Source of the DNA: Lentimicrobiaceae bacterium
GTDB taxonomy: Bacteria > Bacteroidota > Bacteroidia > Bacteroidales > SKPS01
Reading direction: 5' to 3'
DNA length: 9,503 nucleotides
Assembly (NCBI GenBank): GCA_007119395.1
Contig: SKPS01000351.1
Span: 1 to 9,503, forward strand
The number at the start of each line of letters is the position of its first letter. Positions within the stretch are counted from its first letter, which is position 1. The notes beneath the pieces were generated by a model. The model was given only the letters and a program-made list of their open reading frames with translations, did no database searches and had not been told where the DNA came from. The position numbers were made by a program, and so were the translations under genes. Below are positions 1-5,346 of this stretch, one piece after another.

Positions 1-15
1 AAACTAAAGAAACAC

Positions 16-1152
16 ATGATACCAGAATACAAGAGTCCCTATCCAGACCAAAGGCAGTTGTTGTTGCTTCGGGCAGCTTTGTCAGAAGCAGATGTTGCCA
101 AAGAGGCATGGGCCGAATGGAGTGCTGATTGGGACGTGGAGGGGTACCTCGACAACGGATCGTTCAGGCTGCTGCCGCTGGTATATCGCAACATTGTTAT
201 GATGCTGTCTGATGATCTACGGTTACATGCCCTGGAAGGGGTGTACAAAAGCTCATTGGATAAGAACAAACTGCTCTTTGCAAAAACGAAAGCGCTGTTG
301 CCCGGATTTCAAAACCGGAATATTCCGGTGCTGCTGCTCAAAGGTGCTGCATTATCCATGCTGTACTACCAGGATTCCGGTGCCAGACCCATGGCAGATA
401 TCGACATTTTGATACCTGAAAAAAAGGCTGAGGAAGGGGTGGCTCTGCTCCGATCAATGGGTTTCCGACCAGAGCGTGAAGATTACCTGGAGTACAATCT
501 GGTGTATGGAAGAAGTATGATGTTTCACAACGAAGAGGGTTTTGAGCTCGACCTTCACTGGCGCCCTTTCTTTGAATACAACAGATCAAACAGACCCCGG
601 GAAGAGATCTGGGACAGCAAGGTGGTATTCGATTTTTTCGGAATGAAGGCTTATACAACTGACAGTGTGTTTCATCTGCTTCATACCATCGTGCATGGCG
701 TACAGTGGAACCCCGAACCCCCCATACGCTGGATTGCTGACGCCGTGAAGATCCTTCGCGCCGGACTGGATGATGCTGACTGGAAGAGATTCCTGCAGTT
801 AACCCGTGCCTGCCAAACCACCCTGGTGGTGCACGAAGCGTTAAGGTTTCTCTCGAGCAACTTCACGGTATCAGTGCCCGATCATGTACTGCATGCCCTT
901 CAACACACACCGGTTTCAATCGCTGAAAAGCTTATTTTTCGCTATGATAAAAAACCGCCCGATAAGGTTTCAAAGTCATTGCCCTCTAAACTGCACACCC
1001 TGTTCATTGTTTATCTAAGACAAACACCGGTGCAGGGTTTTTTCAGACAAATGCTGGCATTCAGCTCATACCTTCTTTTTCGTACCCGCGGAAAGAGTCG
1101 CGTGCGACTCCTTTCTCAGTACTTCCGGGAAGATGAGAGGAAGGGGGCCTAA
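16..1152 (+). CDS. Nucleotidyltransferase family protein (NTP_transf_5-like)
   Basis: A 378-residue protein resembling the uncharacterised nucleotidyltransferase family NTP_transf_5 (PF14907). Visible signs are the LLLKG segment at residues 106-110, the strand RPMADIDIL at 124-132 whose Asp128 and Asp130 would be the metal-binding pair, and ELDLHW at 177-182, whose Asp179 could be the third carboxylate. A helical C-terminal half follows, with the DSVFHLLHTIVHG and IRWIADA segments (216-243) usual for the family. The first ATG is preceded by an A-rich leader and no Shine-Dalgarno. Members are presumed to transfer a nucleotide or similar group, but substrates are generally unknown; some lie in peptide natural product or polysaccharide clusters. 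The upstream neighbour is outside the window, so its operon cannot be judged. Its stop overlaps the convergent saccharopine dehydrogenase by 4 bases. Family call fairly sure; function not known. Confidence 0.8.
   Translation: MIPEYKSPYPDQRQLLLLRAALSEADVAKEAWAEWSADWDVEGYLDNGSFRLLPLVYRNIVMMLSDDLRLHALEGVYKSSLDKNKLLFAKTKALLPGFQNRNIPVLLLKGAALSMLYYQDSGARPMADIDILIPEKKAEEGVALLRSMGFRPEREDYLEYNLVYGRSMMFHNEEGFELDLHWRPFFEYNRSNRPREEIWDSKVVFDFFGMKAYTTDSVFHLLHTIVHGVQWNPEPPIRWIADAVKILRAGLDDADWKRFLQLTRACQTTLVVHEALRFLSSNFTVSVPDHVLHALQHTPVSIAEKLIFRYDKKPPDKVSKSLPSKLHTLFIVYLRQTPVQGFFRQMLAFSSYLLFRTRGKSRVRLLSQYFREDERKGA
1091..1115 (-). terminator. Hairpin, possible terminator for the saccharopine dehydrogenase transcript
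   Basis: Arms GAGTCG (1095-1100) and CGACTC (1105-1110) pair perfectly around a 4-base loop. With the base at 1111 bulged, GAAA at 1091-1094 pairs with TTTC at 1112-1115, giving about ten pairs. It lies about 35 bases beyond the dehydrogenase stop, inside the coding sequence of the convergent nucleotidyltransferase. On the minus strand the stem is followed by only a short T run, so termination is plausible but not proven; coding constraint could also explain it. Confidence 0.35.
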
Positions 1153-2486
1153 TCTACAGGTTTGTCCTCATCATGAAACACCACACCAAACTCTTCCAGC
1201 TCGTCAAGAATGGGGTTGTAGAGATCAGGACTGAGGGGCAGGTGTACTCCGGTGAGATCGATACGCCCTGTTAACAGTAGCTTCACCGCGATGGCCACAG
1301 GTGTACCTACAGTAATTGACATGGCCGTCTCTTCACAGTCTTTGCCGATCACCACCATGGATGAAGTGACCTGTCGCAACTGGCTGTCAAGCTCATAGAT
1401 AAACTCATGTTGCATCACGATCATGTCTTTTTCACAGGGCTCCAATGCCCATTTCTCTTCGAGGAGTTGTTGAAGAATCTGAGCCGGTGTGGCATTGGGC
1501 ATGCCAATCACACGCTCTTCAAAGATGCCGAGCCATGTGAGCTTTTTCATCACCTCACCTTGCGGATCAAGATCGAGGTATTCGCAGAGTTTCTGCTCAA
1601 CAGGTTTCTCTATATCGTAGCGCAGGTAAGCGTTGATGAATTCGCGGTAGGTCATCGTCATGGAGCGCTCCAGTGTGTAGGTGTCGTCGGTGACGCCCAA
1701 CTGAACAAATACGTTCCAGGCTTCACAAAAGCCGGGCCTTCGCATGGTGCCGCGAAACATGGTGGGGATATCCTCCAACCCATAAGTTGCCCGATACTTC
1801 AAACTGTCGCGGTTGGGGTAGATCTCAAATTCACCGTATCCTGGGATCTCTGTGTAGAGCATCCGGTCGAACAGCTTGTGGTAGGGGATATACTTGTACC
1901 GGCCGTTTCGGATAAACTGTGAAACACCTTGGCCCGCAAGAACCACATTCCGGGGGTTCCACGTGAACTTGTAATTCCACGGGTTGTTGTCAAACTCAGG
2001 AGCAACCAACCCCCCGGTGCTCGATTTAAAAGAGATCATCTTGCCGCCACGACTTCTGATTTGATGGATGATACGCATCGCCGACATGTGATCGATGCCC
2101 GGATCAACACCCAGCTCGTTCAGAAACAACACCCCCTTTGCCTTCGCCTCTTCGCTCATTAACTTCATCTCATTCGAAACATAGCTGGCCGTGATCATGT
2201 GAACACGTGCATCCAAACATGCAGCCGCCACCTTGGGATGAAATGAAGCAGGCAGAAAAGAGATCACCACGGCAGCACCCTTTACCGTGTTCCGCAACAG
2301 CACATCATCATAAATATCAAAATGAAAAACCGACCCCCTCGGGTGCCCCTGCACCTTTTTGCGAGGCACCTCAGGGTCTATGTCACCAATGGATACATGC
2401 CAATTGTACTCCTCAGAATGGTCTAACAGATACTTGATCAGATTGGTAGCCGATAATCCTGAGCCCAGTAATATGATTCGTTGCAT
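1149..2486 (-). CDS. Saccharopine dehydrogenase, L-glutamate-forming (Lys9 / AASS C-terminal type)
   Basis: A 445-residue enzyme matching the SDH half of the AASS (LKR/SDH) protein and yeast Lys9. It is expected to oxidise saccharopine to 2-aminoadipate 6-semialdehyde plus L-glutamate in the cytoplasm, using NAD(P)+. An N-terminal Rossmann fold shows LLGSGLSA at 6-13 and an acidic residue after the second strand (GDID, 34-37). The segment NELGVDPGIDHMSA (123-136) is a strong family hallmark, and the C-terminal part includes GKDCEETAMSITVGTP (381-396). Length is normal for stand-alone Lys9-type enzymes. The start directly precedes the Rossmann strand (MQRIILLGSG), so it is secure. The gene is on the same strand as the LKR gene at 5335-6639 but separated by three plus-strand genes, so the two are not one transcript. 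In fungi this enzyme works in lysine synthesis; the AASS-type partner here favours degradation. Carboxynorspermidine dehydrogenase is a related alternative but less likely. Confidence 0.88.
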   Translation of the reverse strand: MQRIILLGSGLSATNLIKYLLDHSEEYNWHVSIGDIDPEVPRKKVQGHPRGSVFHFDIYDDVLLRNTVKGAAVVISFLPASFHPKVAAACLDARVHMITASYVSNEMKLMSEEAKAKGVLFLNELGVDPGIDHMSAMRIIHQIRSRGGKMISFKSSTGGLVAPEFDNNPWNYKFTWNPRNVVLAGQGVSQFIRNGRYKYIPYHKLFDRMLYTEIPGYGEFEIYPNRDSLKYRATYGLEDIPTMFRGTMRRPGFCEAWNVFVQLGVTDDTYTLERSMTMTYREFINAYLRYDIEKPVEQKLCEYLDLDPQGEVMKKLTWLGIFEERVIGMPNATPAQILQQLLEEKWALEPCEKDMIVMQHEFIYELDSQLRQVTSSMVVIGKDCEETAMSITVGTPVAIAVKLLLTGRIDLTGVHLPLSPDLYNPILDELEEFGVVFHDEDKPVD

Positions 2487-2511
2487 AAATAAACAGGTTT
2501 AAATTTGATGC

Positions 2512-2524
2512 TGCTAAATTAGCA
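2512..2524. promoter_or_regulatory. Palindrome upstream of saccharopine dehydrogenase, possible operator
   Basis: TGCTAA and TTAGCA form perfect 6-base arms around a single A, 26 bases upstream of the dehydrogenase start. On the minus strand a weak match to the Bacteroidota -7 element (CTTCTTTG, complement of 2523-2530, lacking the usual TA) directly abuts it, so the palindrome would lie over the transcription start. That position suits a repressor site. No second copy was seen beside the other lysine genes, so this is a candidate only. Confidence 0.3.
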
Positions 2525-2595
2525 AAGAAGGGGGAAAAAGATAGTTCAAGTGAAAAAATGCTCAAAGGATGTGTCATTTTCGTAAAGAACTGTTG

Positions 2596-2603
2596 TATAT
2601 TTG
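2596..2603 (+). promoter_or_regulatory. Bacteroidota-type -7 element for the T9SS protein gene
   Basis: TATATTTG matches the TAnnTTTG consensus exactly and would start transcription near 2609, about 20 bases before the ATG at 2629. No good TTTG -33 element is seen at the expected spacing, so the promoter may be weak or activator dependent. Confidence 0.5.
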
Positions 2604-2628
2604 TTGGTGATAACCAATAAAAATAACC

Positions 2629-3537
2629 ATGAGAAACCTGATTCCTCTTTTCCTGTGCTTTTTCATTTTGATGGGTGTAGACGCCCAAACGAATGATGAT
2701 CCTTCGAAACAGAAAACAACCCTTACCATTGGAGAGGTATACGATTTTAATGTAGGAGATGAATTTCATTTCTCTACATATATGGGGCCGGGTTCTTCAG
2801 ACAATCCCAGGTCACCGAATGGGCAGCGCTACATCATCACCGGTAAAACCTTTTCCGTCAACCTTGACACGGTATGTTATACCAGGGATCATTTCGATTA
2901 CACCACGGAGCCTTTTACTCCGCTTCAGTACCAGTTCGATAACTATACATCCCAGATTTGCTATGCACACCTCGATTCACTGGTGCAAACCCTGATTCCG
3001 TTCGAAGATACACTGAGCCTGCCTACCATGAGTTTTTTTTCAAAATTCTCAACTGATAGTGCCGATTATTGTGACTCCCTACTATTTCGATATTATTTTT
3101 TTTTCAATGCCTATCAGCTTACGAACGTATATGGCAAAGGGATCGGGCATGTTTTCCATGTGACCAACGATATGGGAAATCACCCTCCATTTTTTCATCA
3201 TTATCAACTCCACTATTTCAGCAAAGGGGGGGTGCCCTGTGGTACACCAGATAACACGACATTGGATGTTCAACCAATTGCTGCCTCTGCTGGTGATTGG
3301 CTGGTCTACCCCAATCCGGTATCACATATCATGAGAATACTCAACCCGGAAGTGCCATTGGTTGATGCCAGACTGATTCTGATGGATATGTCAGGAAGAA
3401 TTGTGTCTGAAATGGAGCTCCAGGCAGGTGCACAGCTGTGGACCATGGATGTTTCCGGACTCTCCTCCGGTCATTACATTGCACGGTTCGTGACCGACCA
3501 AGGCACTGCCCACAACCTGCGAATCGTTAAATTGTAA
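2629..3537 (+). CDS. Secreted protein with C-terminal T9SS type A sorting domain
   Basis: A 302-residue exported protein of unknown function. Residues 1-20 are a Sec signal peptide with a long hydrophobic core (IPLFLCFFILMG) and a likely cut after VDA. Residues from about 224 to 302 form a type IX secretion sorting domain: VYPNPV near 226-231, then LMDMSGRIVSEMEL, MDVSGLSSGHYIARF and the terminal lysine-containing strand LRIVKL. This targets the protein across the outer membrane, to the surface or the medium. The middle (about 20-220) has no domain I recognise. It is rich in aromatic residues, carries four cysteines that could form disulfides, and opens with a GEVYDFNVGDEFHF segment reminiscent of other Bacteroidota T9SS proteins. 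The gene holds T8 (3033-3040), T9 (3096-3104) and G7 (3226-3232) runs. It is divergent from saccharopine dehydrogenase, and nothing ties it to lysine metabolism. Confidence 0.88.
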   Translation: MRNLIPLFLCFFILMGVDAQTNDDPSKQKTTLTIGEVYDFNVGDEFHFSTYMGPGSSDNPRSPNGQRYIITGKTFSVNLDTVCYTRDHFDYTTEPFTPLQYQFDNYTSQICYAHLDSLVQTLIPFEDTLSLPTMSFFSKFSTDSADYCDSLLFRYYFFFNAYQLTNVYGKGIGHVFHVTNDMGNHPPFFHHYQLHYFSKGGVPCGTPDNTTLDVQPIAASAGDWLVYPNPVSHIMRILNPEVPLVDARLILMDMSGRIVSEMELQAGAQLWTMDVSGLSSGHYIARFVTDQGTAHNLRIVKL

Positions 3538-3638
3538 ATACCGGTTTTGTACGTTTTTAATGCGGTTTTTTGCCCCGGAAACCTGCGGGTGGCTAGAGGT
3601 GAAAAAACACACTGTCTTAAACACCTGGATAGTAGCGT

Positions 3639-3669
3639 TTTGTGTTTGCGTATTTTTTTTGTATCTTTG
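3639..3669 (+). promoter_or_regulatory. Bacteroidota promoter for the GNAT-racemase operon
   Basis: TTTG at 3639-3642 and TATCTTTG at 3662-3669 are separated by 19 bases, matching the Bacteroidota sigma-ABfr consensus TTTG-N19-21-TAnnTTTG in both elements and spacing. Transcription would begin near 3675, leaving a leader of roughly 85 bases before the TTG start at 3761. This is the best promoter match in the window. Confidence 0.72.
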
Positions 3670-3680
3670 CAGTTGAGGTT

Positions 3681-3725
3681 TGTGGTTCCCCTTGTCAATA
3701 TGTTCCGTCCGGAATAAAAACCACA
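3681..3725 (+). promoter_or_regulatory. Potential stem-loop in the 5' leader of the GNAT-racemase operon
   Basis: TGTGGTT (3681-3687) and AACCACA (3719-3725) are perfect 7-base complements enclosing a second small inverted repeat (TTCC/GGAA around GTCC, 3702-3713). Both lie inside the predicted leader RNA, downstream of the promoter and upstream of the Shine-Dalgarno. The element matches no riboswitch class I recognise and is too small for a lysine riboswitch. The long loop makes the outer stem only modestly stable. Confidence 0.35.
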
Positions 3726-3750
3726 CAATTACATTATGTTTTACTAAAAA

Positions 3751-3755
3751 AGGAG
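3751..3755 (+). promoter_or_regulatory. Shine-Dalgarno sequence that sets a TTG start
   Basis: AGGAG preceded by an A run sits 5 bases before TTG at 3761. An SD this good is uncommon in Bacteroidota, and it decides the start of the GNAT gene. The only upstream in-frame ATG (3680) would fall about 5 bases after the predicted transcription start and would add 27 residues with no GNAT character. Confidence 0.65.
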
Positions 3756-3760
3756 TTGTT

Positions 3761-4207
3761 TTGACTGTAAAAGTATTTCATCCCGAACAGTTACCTTCCG
3801 CAGAAGAGAAGGAAGCAATGATCGATTTTTTATTTGATCATCTGGATCAATATGGTGATCCGAAGCAAGACATTGAGAAGTGTCTGAATTATGCGTTAAA
3901 AATATCTGAAAGTTTTGGTGGTTTTGCACTGATGTCATCCGACAATGGCACCACCACCGGTGTAGTGATTGTGAACAGAACCGGCATGAATGGTTATATT
4001 CCTGACAACATTTTGGTGTACATCGCCACCCACCGCGATTACCGTGGTAAGGGGTTGGGTAAGTTGTTGATGGATAAATCCTTTGAGCTGGCTGAAGGGG
4101 ACATCGCCCTTCATGTTGAGCCCGACAACCCGGCCAGGTACCTGTACGAAAAGAAAGGGTTTACCAACAAATATTTGGAAATGCGTTGGAAACAACCACA
4201 ACAATAA
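3761..4207 (+). CDS. GNAT family N-acetyltransferase
   Basis: With the TTG start this is a 148-residue single-domain GNAT acetyltransferase. The acetyl-CoA pyrophosphate loop (motif A) is visible as YRGKGLGKLL at residues 94-103, following the strand ILVYIATHRD. The C-terminal motif B is NPARYLYEKKGF at 123-134. The family transfers acetyl from acetyl-CoA to an amine, but the acceptor cannot be read from sequence. It is the first gene of an operon, ending 6 bases before the PLP racemase, which suggests a shared job in amino acid or amine handling, for example acetylation of lysine, ornithine or a catabolic intermediate. That is inference. An ATG at 3680 in the same frame would make a 175-residue protein, but the Shine-Dalgarno, the predicted transcript start and the hydrophilic start TVKVFHPEQ favour TTG. 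Confidence 0.85.
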   Translation: MTVKVFHPEQLPSAEEKEAMIDFLFDHLDQYGDPKQDIEKCLNYALKISESFGGFALMSSDNGTTTGVVIVNRTGMNGYIPDNILVYIATHRDYRGKGLGKLLMDKSFELAEGDIALHVEPDNPARYLYEKKGFTNKYLEMRWKQPQQ

Positions 4208-4213
4208 AACCAG

Positions 4214-5287
4214 ATGGCTTATATCACGTTGAGCAGAAGAAAGCTCAAAGAGAACTATGCTTTTCTTGACGAGCTTTTTTCCAAGCATCAGATCAGCTGG
4301 GCCATTGTGTCGAAGCTGATATGTGGAGAAAAACAGTACCTAAAGGAGATTATTGATTTAGGGATAAAACAGATATGCGATTCGCGCGTATCGAACCTAA
4401 AGATGATCAAACAAATAGATTCCTCTATTGAGACCATCTATATCAAGCCACCTGCCCGTCGGGCGCTGCCCGGTGTGGTCAGGTATGCCGATGTGAGCTT
4501 CAATACCGAACTGGAAACCATCAAGCTGCTCTCAAAGGAGGCCAAAAAGCAGGACAAGCAACACAAGGTTTTTATTATGATAGAGATGGGAGAGTTGCGT
4601 GAGGGTGTCTTGCGCGACGACCTGATCTCTTTCTATGCCAGTATATTTGAGCTGCCCAACATTGAAGTGGTGGGCATTGGCACCAACCTGACTTGTTTGA
4701 CCGGTGTGTTGCCGAATGAAGACAAGCTGATACAGCTTAGTTTATACAAACAGTTGATTGATGCGAAATTCAACACCGAGATCCCCTTTGTTTCGGGGGG
4801 CTCTTCAGTGACCATACCGTTGATATTTCACAGCAGCTTACCGGCAGGTGTGAACCATTTCAGGGTGGGGGAGACGCTGTTCCTTGGAACAGATGTTTAC
4901 CACGACAGACCTTTTGAGAACATGCACAACGATGTGATCCGGTTCTATGCTGAGATTATCGAGCTGATTGAGAAGCCGATGGCCCCTTCAGGGGATATGG
5001 GAACCAATGTTGAGGGGGAGTCATTCTCGTTTGAGGATGTGAACCCCCAGGAGATGTCACACCGTGCCATCATCGACATCGGAATACTCGACGTAGATGC
5101 CGGACATATCAAACCGGTTGATGACCAGCAAAAAATTATCGGGGCTTCATCAGATATGATCGTGGTGGATCTTGGATCCAACCCGGACAACCTGAAAGTT
5201 GGCAACGTCATTGAATTTGCCCTCGACTATATGGGTGCTCTGCGTTTGCTGAACTCGAAGTATATCGACAAGATTGTTGTGGATTAA
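4214..5287 (+). CDS. Alanine/ornithine racemase family PLP enzyme, possible lysine or ornithine racemase
   Basis: A 357-residue fold-type III PLP enzyme close in pattern to clostridial ornithine racemase. The N-terminal barrel strand AIVSKLICG (30-38) carries the likely PLP lysine, Lys34. Family hallmarks follow: DSRVSNLKMIK (56-66), YADVSFNTELE (91-101), MGELREGV (125-132), GIGTNLTC (154-161), the phosphate-binding SGGSS (194-198) and FRVGETLFLG (216-225). The C-terminal domain shows IIGASSDMIVVD (308-319). Length matches this racemase subfamily. It would interconvert L and D forms of a basic amino acid in the cytoplasm. The neighbouring saccharopine-pathway genes make lysine an attractive substrate, feeding D-lysine into L-lysine breakdown, but ornithine or another amino acid is equally possible from sequence. 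It is translationally close to the GNAT gene and ends in the hairpin at 5311-5346. Confidence 0.82.
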   Translation: MAYITLSRRKLKENYAFLDELFSKHQISWAIVSKLICGEKQYLKEIIDLGIKQICDSRVSNLKMIKQIDSSIETIYIKPPARRALPGVVRYADVSFNTELETIKLLSKEAKKQDKQHKVFIMIEMGELREGVLRDDLISFYASIFELPNIEVVGIGTNLTCLTGVLPNEDKLIQLSLYKQLIDAKFNTEIPFVSGGSSVTIPLIFHSSLPAGVNHFRVGETLFLGTDVYHDRPFENMHNDVIRFYAEIIELIEKPMAPSGDMGTNVEGESFSFEDVNPQEMSHRAIIDIGILDVDAGHIKPVDDQQKIIGASSDMIVVDLGSNPDNLKVGNVIEFALDYMGALRLLNSKYIDKIVVD

Positions 5288-5310
5288 CCCACACACTATT
5301 TCTTATTTAC

Positions 5311-5346
5311 CGATACCTCTGACCACTCCGTTGGTCAGAGGTATTG
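5311..5346. terminator. Hairpin between convergent racemase and LKR genes, likely bidirectional terminator
   Basis: ATACCTCTGACCA (5313-5325) and TGGTCAGAGGTAT (5332-5344) are perfect 13-base complements around the 6-base loop CTCCGT; a G-U and a C-G pair extend it to 5311-5346. It begins 25 bases after the racemase stop. The right arm contains the LKR stop codon (5335-5337) and its last two codons, so on the minus strand the LKR transcript ends inside the stem. Neither side has a long T tract; the plus side continues TGTTGTATG. It may end both transcripts or protect their 3' ends. Confidence 0.7.

Noticed and set aside
1407..1922. 171-codon open frame on the plus strand
   Set aside because: It lies wholly within the dehydrogenase gene on the other strand and shows no domain; it is a shadow of a well-supported gene.
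2413..2769. 118-codon minus-strand open frame covering the SDH upstream region
   Set aside because: It overlaps both the SDH start and the T9SS gene start, covers predicted promoter sites and has no recognisable features.
3561..3600. Possible terminator after the T9SS gene
   Set aside because: GC-rich partial pairing (GCCCCG with CGG/GGC) needs a bulge and is not followed by a T run, so it does not meet the standard for a terminator.
3700..3747. Tiny upstream ORFs (ATG at 3700 with five codons, ATG at 3736 with three) in the GNAT leader
   Set aside because: They are too short, lack ribosome binding sites and are not enriched in lysine or another regulatory codon, so a leader peptide cannot be supported.
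3834..3850. Inverted repeat TTGATC/GATCAA within the GNAT gene, resembling the GATC-containing dyad near pckA
   Set aside because: It is explained by the codons for FDHLDQ in a conserved-length coding region and differs in spacing from the intergenic dyad.
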